Shown here: one piece after another, positions 46,103 to 54,851 of the stretch
How positions within the stretch are numbered: the stretch's first letter is position 1
Layout: each line of letters opens with the position of its first letter
NCBI RefSeq assembly: GCF_900176415.1
Contig: NZ_FWXO01000003.1
Span: 251,515-315,514, forward strand
Length of the DNA stretch: 64,000 bases
Reading direction: 5' to 3'
Origin: Cellulophaga tyrosinoxydans
Lineage (GTDB): Bacteria; Bacteroidota; Bacteroidia; Flavobacteriales; Flavobacteriaceae
Made by a program: the position numbers and the translations under genes
The notes under the pieces: model-generated
What the model saw: the letters and a program-made list of their open reading frames with translations, nothing else
Told to the model about the DNA's origin: nothing
Databases searched by the model: none

Positions 46103-46579
46103 TTAAAATCTAAAGTGAGAGAAAGCTTTATTAGCTTCTGCCATTTTGTGAGTATCTGTTCTTTTCTTGACTGCAGCACCTTCTTCTTTAGCAGCTGCTA
46201 ATATTTCTCCAGCAAGTTTTTGAGACATAGCTTTCTCGTTTCTTTTACGAGCATAACTAATTAACCATTTCATTGCTGTTGATATTTTTCTGTCTGGTCT
46301 AATCTGCATAGGAATTTGGAATGTAGCACCCCCAACTCTTCTACTTCTAACCTCAACATGCGGCATTACATTAGAAAGTGCATCTTTCCAAATTTCTAAA
46401 GCCGTTTTTTCTTCATCTGTTTTCTTTTCTTCCACAATATCAATTGCATCGTAGAATACTTTGTATGCTATAGACTTTTTTCCATCCCACATCATCATGT
46501 TAACGAAACGCGTCACTAACTGATCATTAAATCTTGGATCTGGTAAAAGAGGTCTCTTTTTAGCCTGTTTTTTTCTCAT
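46103..46579 (-). CDS. rpsG: 30S ribosomal protein S7
   Basis: 158 aa, head-assembly initiator. [19 protein letters not shown], then [31 protein letters not shown] (split) and [13 protein letters not shown]. 20 nt after rpsL. Confidence 0.99.
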   Translation of the reverse strand: MRKKQAKKRPLLPDPRFNDQLVTRFVNMMMWDGKKSIAYKVFYDAIDIVEEKKTDEEKTALEIWKDALSNVMPHVEVRSRRVGGATFQIPMQIRPDRKISTAMKWLISYARKRNEKAMSQKLAGEILAAAKEEGAAVKKRTDTHKMAEANKAFSHFRF

Positions 46580-46599
46580 TGCTTCTGTTTAAAGTTTGA

Positions 46600-46974
46600 T
46601 TACTTTTTAGGTCTTTTAGCACCATACTTAGATCTACGTTGAGTTCTTCCAGCAACACCTGCTGTATCCAAAGCACCTCTAACGATATGATACCTAACAC
46701 CTGGTAAATCCTTAACTCTTCCGCCCCTTACTAATACTATCGAGTGCTCTTGTAGATTGTGACCTTCTCCAGGGATGTATGCGTTTACTTCCTTACCATT
46801 AGTCAACCTAACCCTTGCAACTTTACGCATTGCAGAGTTTGGTTTTTTAGGTGTAGTAGTGTAAACACGAGTACAAACCCCTCTTCTTTGAGGACAAGAA
46901 TCCAAAGCAGCCGATTTACTCTTCTTAGTAATCGTGGCCCTTCCTTTTCGTACTAATTGTGAAATTGTTGGCAT
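46600..46974 (-). CDS. rpsL: 30S ribosomal protein S12
   Basis: 124 aa, decoding-centre protein. [35 protein letters not shown] (Lys43 region of streptomycin resistance, wild-type TPKKPNSA), [11 protein letters not shown] and [10 protein letters not shown]. First gene of the supercluster, read from the promoter at 47050-47020. Confidence 0.99.
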   Translation of the reverse strand: MPTISQLVRKGRATITKKSKSAALDSCPQRRGVCTRVYTTTPKKPNSAMRKVARVRLTNGKEVNAYIPGEGHNLQEHSIVLVRGGRVKDLPGVRYHIVRGALDTAGVAGRTQRRSKYGAKRPKK

Positions 46975-47000
46975 ACTATAATTGTATCTATATATAACTT

Positions 47001-47016
47001 ACCCTTTTTTAAGGGT
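47001..47016 (-). promoter_or_regulatory. Hairpin at the 5' end of the str leader
   Basis: ACCCTTTTTTAAGGGT: a perfect 6-bp stem with a 4-nt loop that would form at the very 5' end of the transcript started from the 47020-47027 box. About 26 nt from the rpsL ATG. It could stabilise the mRNA end; a terminator role is unlikely. Confidence 0.55.
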
Positions 47017-47019
47017 CGG

Positions 47020-47050
47020 CAAATGTAGTAATAATTCGCAATAATTCAAA
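47020..47050 (-). promoter_or_regulatory. str-S10 supercluster promoter, TTTG-N19-TACATTTG
   Basis: A full match to the Bacteroidota housekeeping promoter: TTTG (47050-47047), 19 nt, TACATTTG (47027-47020). The predicted start is about 40 nt upstream of the rpsL ATG. The strongest promoter call in the window, suitable for a highly expressed operon. Confidence 0.85.
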
Positions 47051-47061
47051 TGGTTAATGAT

Positions 47062-47190
47062 TTATTTTATTTTTTTTTCAAATTTAATAGAAATAATTAC
47101 TTCGAATCCGCCTCCAGTATTAACTATAAAAATCTGCATACCGCATACAATTTGGTTTAGATTTTCTTCATCCAAAATGTAATTTTTCAT
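47062..47190 (-). CDS. Possible 42-aa small protein upstream of rpsL
   Basis: ATG-AAA-AAT-TAC to TAA, 42 codons. The product starts MKNYILDEENLNQIVCGMQ and contains NTGGGFEVIISIKFEKK; it has a balanced, protein-like composition. It points the same way as rpsL and ends 12 nt before the -33 element of the str promoter. No exact -7 box precedes it. With about 28% GC a 42-codon open frame can arise by chance, so this is tentative. Confidence 0.35.
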   Translation of the reverse strand: MKNYILDEENLNQIVCGMQIFIVNTGGGFEVIISIKFEKKIK

Positions 47191-47348
47191 AAGAAACAAA
47201 TCAGAAAAACATATAATTCGTAAATTTTGAGCATCATATTTGTATTTAACATTCTTTTTAACACAACCTTAAAATATTCTTAAATTTTGTTAGGATAATT
47301 AACAAGGATTTAAGACTTTCGCAGGTAACTAATTCAAATAACATAATA

Positions 47349-50300
47349 ATGAAAACAAAAGTAAATGGAATCCTTACGCTTTTTTTGGCGTTTGTTGTGC
47401 ACTTGACGTTTGCACAAGAAAAGACGATTTCAGGAACGGTAACAGACCAAGATGGCTTACCCTTACCTGGAGTTAACATTGTTGCTGTTGGCACAACTAA
47501 TGGTACCCAAACAGACTTTGATGGTAATTACTCCATTCAAGCTAAGGTTGGAACTACCCTTTCTTTTTCCTATGTAGGACAAAAAGAAGTAAAAAAAGTT
47601 GTAGGTGCAGGATCAACAATTAATGTTCAAATGATTGAAGATGCACAAAGCTTAGAGGAAGTTGTTGTGACTGCTCAAGGTATCAAGAAAGAGAAAAAGG
47701 CATTAGGATATGCTGTTTCTACAATTTCTTCTGATGATATTGGTAGTAGACCAGCCACAGACGTTGCCCGAACATTAACAGGTAAAGCTCCAGGAGTTAA
47801 CATTCAGCAAACGAGTGGATTATCTGGTTCTGGAACCAATATTATTATTCGTGGTTATTCATCAATTAATGGTAGTAACCAACCTTTATTCGTTGTTGAT
47901 GGTGTGCCTTTTAATTCTGACACAAACTCTGATAATAACTTCGTTCAAGGTAACACTACAGCATCAAGTAGATTTTTGGATATTGATCCAAACAACATTA
48001 AGGAACTTAGTGTTTTAAAAGGATTAAGTGCAACTACTTTATATGGTCAAGCTGGTAGAAATGGTGTGGTGTTAATAACCACAAAATCAGGATCAACAAG
48101 TGATGCTCAGAAAAAGTTAGAAGTTACTTTTAATCAATCTTTTTTCTTTAATGAAATAGCAAACACTCCTGATTATCAGGACAACTATGGTAATGGTTTT
48201 TATCAGAATTATTCTCAAGCATTCAGTAACTGGGGGCCAAACTTTAATTCTCGTGGAACTAATGGTATAGCGCTTGATGGAACTGTTGCTCATCCTTATG
48301 ATAGAGAATCCTTAGCAACTGCATTTCCTGAATATCAAGGAGCTCGCTATGATTACAAACCTTATAATAGTGTTGAACAATTCTTCAAAACAGGTGGTGT
48401 TACCACAACTTCATTGAATGTTTCAAGTGCTAACGAAAAAGGAAGTTTTAATGTTGGAGTTGGACACACAAATGACGAAGGGTTTGTACCTAATAACAAC
48501 TACGTAAGAACAAACTTTAGTATAGGTGGTACAACTAAATTATCCAATAAAATTAATGTTAGTTCTTCCTTTAATATTGTTCGCACAGACACAAAGGCAC
48601 CTCCAACCGCAGCTGGTTTTGGAAGTAATTCATCTAACGGTACAGCATCTTTATTTGCCAATCTTTTATACACACCTAGAAGTGTAGATTTGTTTGGTTT
48701 ACCTTTCGAAAATCCATTGGATAATTCTAGTATATATTATCGAGGTGGTAATGATATACAAAATCCTCTTTGGACATCGAAAAACATAAATACTAAAGAA
48801 AAGGTAAGACGTGTTTTTGGTAATATTTCTTTAAATTATGATATTACAGATTGGCTTAACCTTTCTTATAGAATGGCCTTAGATCAGTATACTCAAATAC
48901 AAGAATTTTCAGCAAACAAGGGTGGAACCCAAATTGTTGGAGGGGCATTTAATACAAGTAGTAGATTAAATACTGTTTGGGACCATACATTAAGTCTTAA
49001 TTTCAACAAAAGATTTGGCGCGGAAGAAAAATTTGATATCAATGGTACGATAGGTTTCAACCCTAGAAGAGAAACTAGAGACTTTACTGCAACATCAAGT
49101 ACTCAACAATTTGTTTACGGATTATTTACCCATAACAATTTTGAAGAGCAAATTGCAGGTAGTTCATTTAGAGAAGAAAACATTGTTGGTGCTTATGCAT
49201 CTGCTACTTTTGGATATGATAACTTTATTTACTTGAATCTTCAGGGAAGAAATGATACATATTCTTCATTACAGCCAAGTACAAGATCAATCTTTTATCC
49301 TTCTGCAAGTATTTCATTTGTACCTACTTCAGCAATAGAAGGACTTAGAAATAATAAAACCTTAAATTATCTTAAACTTAGAGTTGGATACGGTTCTTCA
49401 GCAGGATTCCCTGACCCTTACTCTACTGTAGTAGGGCTTGGTAGTGCCACCAATGTGTTTATAGATCCAGCTGATGGTAGCGTTATAAATTTATTAACAA
49501 TATCTAATCAACTTGGAAACTTAAATCTGAAACCTGAATTAATTACTGAAATTGAGGCAGGTATTGAAGCTAAGTTGTTTGATAACAGATTAGGTATTGA
49601 TTTATCTGTTTATTCTAAAACCTCCAGTGACCTTATATTAACAAATAAATTATTAGACCCTTCATCTGGATTTACATTTACAGCTGATAACCCGGCTGAA
49701 GTTAGCAATAAAGGTATTGAACTTGGATTTAATATTACTCCGATAAAGCCTAAAAATGATTCAGGATTCAGATGGGATATTACTGGTTCATGGTCTGTAA
49801 ACGAAAACATAGTTGAAAGTTTAGGAACAGATAGTGAAGCTGAGGTAATTGCCGGATTTACAACACTAGGTAACTTTGCGATTGCTGGAGAAGCATATGG
49901 AGTTATACAGGGAAGTTCTATCGCTAGAGATGCAAATGGAACTCCAATTGTAGCTGCTGATGGTAATTATTTAGCAAACAACGATTTATCTATTATTGGT
50001 GATCCAAATGCAGACTGGAGAATGACGGGTATAAGTGATTTCTCTTACAAAGGCGTTGGACTAAGAATGCAATGGGAATATGTGCACGGTGGTGATATTT
50101 ATTCAACAACTGCTGCAGCCTTATTATCAAGAGGGTTAACTACTGACACTGACTTTGACAGAACACAAGGTTTTATTTTACCTGGGGTTAAACAAAACGG
50201 TGATGTTAACGATTTAGTAATAGCCGCAACTGATTATGGTTTTGTAAACTCTGGTTTTTTCATTGATGAACAAGCTATTTACGATGCTACTACTATAAGA

Positions 50301-50540
50301 TTAAGAGAGATTGCACTTTCATATGATTTACCTAAGAAATTTTTAGAAAAAACTCCATTTGGCCGTATATCCTTCTCGGTAATAGGTTCAAATCTTTTCT
50401 ACAAGGCTGTTAATTTCCCTGATGGCTTAAATTTTGACCCAGAGGTTATTAGCCTTGGTGTTGGTAATGGTCAAGGATTTGACTTCTTGACTGGTCCTAC
50501 TTCCAAAAGATATGGATTTAGCCTTAATTTAACTTTCTAA
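47349..50540 (+). CDS. SusC/RagA-family TonB-linked outer membrane protein
   Basis: A 1063-aa outer-membrane importer. Signal peptide about 1-22 (ending FAQ), carboxypeptidase-D-like domain about 26-105 (SGTVTDQDGLPLPGVNIVAVG), plug about 115-235 (VVVTAQGIKKEKKALGYAVS, then RGYSSINGSNQPLFVVDGVP), and a long beta-barrel ending SLNLTF. No STN domain, so it is a SusC-type transporter, not a transducer. It begins a four-gene operon with a SusD-like lipoprotein 11 nt downstream. The N-terminal plug wording is the common Flavobacteriaceae type. Substrate unknown: no glycosidase or peptidase gene is linked. Confidence 0.95.
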   Translation: MKTKVNGILTLFLAFVVHLTFAQEKTISGTVTDQDGLPLPGVNIVAVGTTNGTQTDFDGNYSIQAKVGTTLSFSYVGQKEVKKVVGAGSTINVQMIEDAQSLEEVVVTAQGIKKEKKALGYAVSTISSDDIGSRPATDVARTLTGKAPGVNIQQTSGLSGSGTNIIIRGYSSINGSNQPLFVVDGVPFNSDTNSDNNFVQGNTTASSRFLDIDPNNIKELSVLKGLSATTLYGQAGRNGVVLITTKSGSTSDAQKKLEVTFNQSFFFNEIANTPDYQDNYGNGFYQNYSQAFSNWGPNFNSRGTNGIALDGTVAHPYDRESLATAFPEYQGARYDYKPYNSVEQFFKTGGVTTTSLNVSSANEKGSFNVGVGHTNDEGFVPNNNYVRTNFSIGGTTKLSNKINVSSSFNIVRTDTKAPPTAAGFGSNSSNGTASLFANLLYTPRSVDLFGLPFENPLDNSSIYYRGGNDIQNPLWTSKNINTKEKVRRVFGNISLNYDITDWLNLSYRMALDQYTQIQEFSANKGGTQIVGGAFNTSSRLNTVWDHTLSLNFNKRFGAEEKFDINGTIGFNPRRETRDFTATSSTQQFVYGLFTHNNFEEQIAGSSFREENIVGAYASATFGYDNFIYLNLQGRNDTYSSLQPSTRSIFYPSASISFVPTSAIEGLRNNKTLNYLKLRVGYGSSAGFPDPYSTVVGLGSATNVFIDPADGSVINLLTISNQLGNLNLKPELITEIEAGIEAKLFDNRLGIDLSVYSKTSSDLILTNKLLDPSSGFTFTADNPAEVSNKGIELGFNITPIKPKNDSGFRWDITGSWSVNENIVESLGTDSEAEVIAGFTTLGNFAIAGEAYGVIQGSSIARDANGTPIVAADGNYLANNDLSIIGDPNADWRMTGISDFSYKGVGLRMQWEYVHGGDIYSTTAAALLSRGLTTDTDFDRTQGFILPGVKQNGDVNDLVIAATDYGFVNSGFFIDEQAIYDATTIRLREIALSYDLPKKFLEKTPFGRISFSVIGSNLFYKAVNFPDGLNFDPEVISLGVGNGQGFDFLTGPTSKRYGFSLNLTF

Positions 50541-50551
50541 TAAAAAACGAC

Positions 50552-52243
50552 ATGAAAAATAAATATATAAAATTCATTCTAGCACTATCTTTCGTGGGGA
50601 TTTTTTCCTGTGAAACAGTAGAGCTAGATATAACTAAAAGCCCTAATCAGGTTTCTATTGACAATTTAGATCCTGACTTTTTATTCAACAGTGTACAATT
50701 AAATTTTGCGGGATTTGTTGAAAACGTTGCAGGTGTGGGTTCATTTACAGCATCTGTAAGTAGACAATTTGCCATGACCGGTGGGAATACCTATGAAAAT
50801 GCTTATTCTCCTTCAAGTTTTTCTGGAATTTGGGCATCTGCCTATTCGGAAACTCTTGCTGACATTGCAGCATTAGAACCAATAGCTACAGAATTAGATT
50901 TGAAATATCATTTAGGTGTTTCAAAATTAATGAAAGCTTACATTTATATTACGCTAACTGATTTATTCGGAGATGTTCCTTACTCTGAAGCACTTTTAGG
51001 AAATGCAAACTTAAATCCAGTTGCTGACGATCAGATTGAAATCTACAAAGCAATGCTTAATGAAATTGATGAAGCGATTGTTTTGTTATCAGGTGTTAGT
51101 GCAACTTACCCACCAGAGGATTTCTATTTTTCTGATGGCGGTACAGTAAATGCTTCAACACAAGCAAGATGGATAACTGCAGCTAATAGTTTTAAATTGA
51201 GAGTACTTAATAATGCAAGATTGGCAGGTTCAGATTTAGGAATTAATATTTCTGCTGAAATCAATGCTATTTTAAGTGCAAATAATATTATCGATACACC
51301 AGAAGAAGACTGGGTAATTCAATATGGTAGTAATAGATTAAACCCAAATACTAGACATCCAGGCTATACAAACTATTACGAGGCATCAGCAGGTGGGTAT
51401 ATGTCTAACTACTTAATGTGGGAAATGATTTCTGAAAAAGGATTTGATGATCCTAGATTGGCTTATTATTTCTACAGACAAGATACTAATGCGACTAATG
51501 AAGATATTTTTACATTAGGCTGTGCTAACGCACCAGCACCATCACATTATTCAATTTATACTTCTATCTACGAACCAACCGTAGGAATGCCTTTTTGCAC
51601 AGCTAATGCACCAAGAGGATACTGGGGTAGAGATCATGGAGATAATGGTGGAATTCCACCAGATGATGAGAAAAGAACAGTTTATGGTTTATATCCTGTA
51701 GGTGGTAGTTATGATGATGGTAGTGCTGATAGTGCCCAAGAAGAAGGTTCTACAGGACAATTAGGTGCAGGAATCACTCCTATTATTACTAGTTTTTTCA
51801 TGGATTTCATAAAGGCTGAATCTGCTTTAACAACTGGAACAACAGGTGATCCAGCAATTTTATTAGAAAGTGGAATTCGAGGTAGCATGAATAAAGTTAT
51901 TGGTTTCTTAGGAGTTCAAGGTACTTCGACGACTAATGATGTCGACAATTATGTTGCCTTTGTCTTAGATGCTTATACTAATGCTAATAATGATACTGAA
52001 AGATTAGAATTAATAATGAAAGAAAATCATATTGCTACATTTGGTAATGGTCTAGAAGTATACAATGCGTATAGAAGAACTGGCATGCCAAGTAATATGC
52101 AACCTACTTTAATTCAAGCTTCAGGTGATTTCTATAATTCAGCACTTTATCCTGCTAATTACGTGAATCTTAACAGAAATGCCACTCAAAAAGCTAGAAC
52201 TGAAAGAATATTTTGGGATAAAAATAATATTACCCTACATTAA
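50552..52243 (+). CDS. SusD/RagB-family substrate-binding lipoprotein
   Basis: A 563-aa lipoprotein (lipobox GIFSC, Cys20) of the SusD-like_2 type, the TPR-based lid that sits over a SusC barrel. TPR-like helices about 85-215 (KYHLGVSKLMKAYIYITLTDLFGDVPYSEAL, split), then a variable ligand-binding part rich in Tyr/Asn, and the C-terminal FWDKNN. 11 nt after the SusC gene, certainly co-transcribed. The ligand cannot be inferred from sequence. Confidence 0.93.
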   Translation: MKNKYIKFILALSFVGIFSCETVELDITKSPNQVSIDNLDPDFLFNSVQLNFAGFVENVAGVGSFTASVSRQFAMTGGNTYENAYSPSSFSGIWASAYSETLADIAALEPIATELDLKYHLGVSKLMKAYIYITLTDLFGDVPYSEALLGNANLNPVADDQIEIYKAMLNEIDEAIVLLSGVSATYPPEDFYFSDGGTVNASTQARWITAANSFKLRVLNNARLAGSDLGINISAEINAILSANNIIDTPEEDWVIQYGSNRLNPNTRHPGYTNYYEASAGGYMSNYLMWEMISEKGFDDPRLAYYFYRQDTNATNEDIFTLGCANAPAPSHYSIYTSIYEPTVGMPFCTANAPRGYWGRDHGDNGGIPPDDEKRTVYGLYPVGGSYDDGSADSAQEEGSTGQLGAGITPIITSFFMDFIKAESALTTGTTGDPAILLESGIRGSMNKVIGFLGVQGTSTTNDVDNYVAFVLDAYTNANNDTERLELIMKENHIATFGNGLEVYNAYRRTGMPSNMQPTLIQASGDFYNSALYPANYVNLNRNATQKARTERIFWDKNNITLH

Positions 52244-52269
52244 TTTTAATTGTTAATAATTTAAATAAA

Positions 52270-53154
52270 ATGAAAAATATATATATATTAATCGCGTTTG
52301 GTTTTCTCGCATTAGGACTAAGTTCTTGCGAAGAAGAAACAAAAAATCCGCTTTACGAACCAGAGGTAGCGGCCTATGTTTTCATTGATATTGAAAGTCC
52401 AGTATTAGATGTTACAGATATAGCCAATTCAACATTTGGCGGTGTAGTTACAGCACCAGCAAACAACGTAGAAAGCTTTACTGTTAAAGCAAGAAGAGTA
52501 TCAAATGGTATAGCTTCCAATTATGCAACTGTATTTACTACAAGTACATTTCCAGTTGACATGAGAATTTCAGGTCCGGATATTGCTGATGCATTAGGTA
52601 TTGATACTGCAGAACTAGCTGCAGGAGATCGTTTCGATTTTGTAGGAACCTCTGTTGGTACAGATGGTTCAATTGTAACCTTTAATTCTTTAGCTCCAGA
52701 CATTCAAGCAGAACCTGGTCAAAAGCAAGCTTATGCTTTAACTGCGTTTATTGCATGTCCTTTTAATCAAGCTGATATGATCGGTACATATACGTTCATA
52801 GAAGATAGTGGTTTCTCTGCAACAGGAAAAACTACATTTGATATTATTGCTGGTGATACTCCTAATGAGATTGTTTTAGTAAACCCATTTGACTCTGCAG
52901 GTAATTATAATATTACCGTTAATGTTAATGATTTTGGTATAGCAACATTTGAAAGACAAGATGCTGTTTTAACATCTGAAATTTGTTGTGCTGGATATTC
53001 TCCAACTAATATTCGCTCAAGTTCTGCCGTTTCCTTGGCACTTTCTTGCATTGGTTACATTGAATTAAAATATAGTACTGCTTTAAGTTTAGCTGGTGGA
53101 ACTGGAACAGGTTTTACATTTGGTGATCAAGTACTTATCGCACAAAAAAATTAA
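52270..53154 (+). CDS. Lipoprotein encoded in the SusCD operon, unknown
   Basis: A 294-aa lipoprotein (lipobox GLSSC, Cys20) whose mature N-terminus starts EEETKNPLYEPEV; the acidic start fits the surface-export signal known in Bacteroidota. Two beta-sandwich-like halves: about 35-155 (AAYVFIDIESPVLDVTD) and about 165-294, the latter with two Cys-rich patches (CCAGYS, LSCIGY) that may form disulfides. Similar accessory lipoproteins accompany SusCD pairs and cap or bind substrate. 26 nt after the SusD gene. Confidence 0.8.
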   Translation: MKNIYILIAFGFLALGLSSCEEETKNPLYEPEVAAYVFIDIESPVLDVTDIANSTFGGVVTAPANNVESFTVKARRVSNGIASNYATVFTTSTFPVDMRISGPDIADALGIDTAELAAGDRFDFVGTSVGTDGSIVTFNSLAPDIQAEPGQKQAYALTAFIACPFNQADMIGTYTFIEDSGFSATGKTTFDIIAGDTPNEIVLVNPFDSAGNYNITVNVNDFGIATFERQDAVLTSEICCAGYSPTNIRSSSAVSLALSCIGYIELKYSTALSLAGGTGTGFTFGDQVLIAQKN

Positions 53155-53165
53155 AAAATTAAATT

Positions 53166-54020
53166 ATGAAAAATATATTTAAAAAATTACTGTTTAGCTT
53201 GCTCTCGCTTACAGTATTAAATAGTTGTACGGAAGAGGAAGAATTAATAGGTTTTCCTTTAGAAATACAAACAGAAGCCACAGAAATTGTTGGAACAGTG
53301 AGCTCGAACCCTACAAGTTTCTTTGAAGGTTTACCACTTAATATTACTGTGACATTACCACAAACTTTTGCATCTGATGCTGATGTTGAGGTTACAGCAT
53401 TATTTAATAGTGGAGCACAAACAGTTGCCACAGTAACAGTTCCTGCTGGAGCAACTACTGCAACAGGTAAAATTACTTTACCAAGTAGCGATGGCTTTAA
53501 TTCTGGAATTTTTGAAGGATTATTAAATTATTGCCAATTAAGTCTTACAGCAATTTTACTTGACGAATTAGAACCAGGGAAAGCATATACCATTACTTCA
53601 AACAATTTTGGCGTAAATATTCTTGATCAATATTCTGCGTATACTACCGCGGTAGCTAATAGTAGAATGAATTACTTATTAGATTGGGCAAACCCTGAGG
53701 ACAATGATTTAGATGTATACATAGCTGGATTGGAATCTTCTGAAACAGGAACAAGGTATGAAAGTGATATTTTCAACGCAGAATATCCTGACGGTGAATA
53801 CACCATTGAAGTAGGCTTATATATTGTAAGTGAAACTTCTATACCTTGGAAATTATTTTTTGTACACCCAGATCAAGTAACAGTTGATGTTTTTGAAGGC
53901 ACATTCGACAATTTAACCATTGGAACTGGACTTAATGATAATATCGACATTGTAACTTTTACAAAAACTACAGATCCTGACACTGGTGATGTAACCTTTG
54001 TTGCCGGTCTATCTAATTAA
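53166..54020 (+). CDS. Second accessory lipoprotein of the SusCD operon, unknown
   Basis: A 284-aa lipoprotein (lipobox VLNSC, Cys21) with the acidic start TEEEE after the Cys. Middle part (about 50-110) is a Calx-beta-like or Ig-like stretch (FFEGLPLNITVTLPQTF). The C-terminal part (about 168-280) with LLDWANPEDNDLDVYI and YPDGEYTIEVGLY resembles pre-peptidase C-terminal (PPC) beta-sandwiches. That match is by eye only. Last gene of the operon; a strong terminator follows. Confidence 0.78.
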   Translation: MKNIFKKLLFSLLSLTVLNSCTEEEELIGFPLEIQTEATEIVGTVSSNPTSFFEGLPLNITVTLPQTFASDADVEVTALFNSGAQTVATVTVPAGATTATGKITLPSSDGFNSGIFEGLLNYCQLSLTAILLDELEPGKAYTITSNNFGVNILDQYSAYTTAVANSRMNYLLDWANPEDNDLDVYIAGLESSETGTRYESDIFNAEYPDGEYTIEVGLYIVSETSIPWKLFFVHPDQVTVDVFEGTFDNLTIGTGLNDNIDIVTFTKTTDPDTGDVTFVAGLSN

Positions 54021-54044
54021 GAATAAATTTTTCTTAAAACTTAA

Positions 54045-54075
54045 TAACTCCAGAAATTTTAAATTTCTGGAGTTA
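54045..54075 (+). terminator. Terminator of the SusCD operon
   Basis: A 15-bp perfect inverted repeat, TAACTCCAGAAATTT / AAATTTCTGGAGTTA, followed by TTTTATTTTA. Placed 25 bp past the last operon stop, before rlmB. Confidence 0.9.
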
Positions 54076-54100
54076 TTTTATTTTAAACAAGTGTTTTAAC

Positions 54101-54108
54101 TACCTTTA
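54101..54108 (+). promoter_or_regulatory. rlmB -7 promoter box TACCTTTA
   Basis: One mismatch from TAnnTTTG, ending 5 nt before the ATG. If used, the mRNA would be leaderless, as predicted for queE, rarA and radC. The neighbouring terminator implies that a promoter must lie in this short gap. Confidence 0.5.
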
Positions 54109-54113
54109 CCCCA

Positions 54114-54851
54114 ATGGAAAATAATACTCAAATTTACGGTATCAGAGCAGTCATTGAAGCTATAAAAGCTGATAAGCCTATTGATAAAGTTTTTATTCAA
54201 AAAGGAATAAAAGGTGACTTATTTAAAGAATTTGAAACCTTAATACGTAAAAACGGTATCAACTCCTCTTACGTTCCCATTGAAAAGTTAAATAGATTAA
54301 CTAAAGGAAATCACCAAGGTGTAGTTGCTAATATATCACCCATTCGATTTTTTTCCTTAGAAGAATTAGTCGAAAAAGTATCTACCAAAGAAACAGCACC
54401 TTTGTTTCTTCTATTAGACCAATTATCAGATGTGCGTAATTTTGGAGCAATAATTAGAACTGCCGAATGTACTGGTGTAGATGGAATTATAATACAGAAA
54501 AAAGGAGCAGCACCGGTTACTGGCGACACTATTAAAACTTCAGCTGGAGCGGCATTTAAAGTGCCTATTGCAAAGGTTGACCATATTAAAGATGCCGTTT
54601 TCTATTTACAAGCTTCTGGTATTAAAATTATAGCCGCAACAGAAAAAACTGAGAGTTCTATTTATGACATATCTTTTAAAGAACCTTGTGCGATAATTAT
54701 GGGTGCTGAAGATGTTGGAATTTCGCCTTCCATTTTAAAAGTTGCAGATGATAAAGCAAAACTTCCGTTATTAGGAGAAATTGAATCTTTAAATGTTTCT
54801 GTAGCTTGTGGCGTATTTTTATATGAAGCTGTTCGACAAAGAGCCTTGTAG
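54114..54851 (+). CDS. rlmB: 23S rRNA (guanosine-2'-O-)-methyltransferase RlmB, TrmH family
   Basis: A 245-aa SPOUT methyltransferase for G2251 of 23S rRNA. N-terminal substrate-binding domain (YGIRAVIEAIKADKPIDKVFIQ), then SPOUT motif 1 around LLLDQLSDVRNFGAIIRTAECTG (split), motif 2 IIMGAEDVGIS and motif 3 LPLLGEIESLNVSVACGVFLYE (split), with the SAM-knot. Length and start match the family. It converges on the rhomboid gene with no gap. Confidence 0.93.
   Translation: MENNTQIYGIRAVIEAIKADKPIDKVFIQKGIKGDLFKEFETLIRKNGINSSYVPIEKLNRLTKGNHQGVVANISPIRFFSLEELVEKVSTKETAPLFLLLDQLSDVRNFGAIIRTAECTGVDGIIIQKKGAAPVTGDTIKTSAGAAFKVPIAKVDHIKDAVFYLQASGIKIIAATEKTESSIYDISFKEPCAIIMGAEDVGISPSILKVADDKAKLPLLGEIESLNVSVACGVFLYEAVRQRAL

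Larger units (their letters stand above)
46975..47348. other. 374-bp gene-poor region between rpsL and the SusC gene
   Basis: Divergent intergenic region. On the minus strand it holds the str promoter (47050-47020), the rpsL leader hairpin (47016-47001) and a possible 42-codon ORF (47190-47062). On the plus strand the SusC gene may start from TTTG (47286-47289) with an imperfect -7 region TAAGACTTTC (47311-47320), 21 nt further on. I see nothing else. Confidence 0.6.

Noticed and set aside
46975-47348. tRNA or rRNA gene in the largest intergenic region
   Set aside because: No GC-rich cloverleaf-like segment or conserved TTCGANTC arm; the region is uniformly AT-rich.
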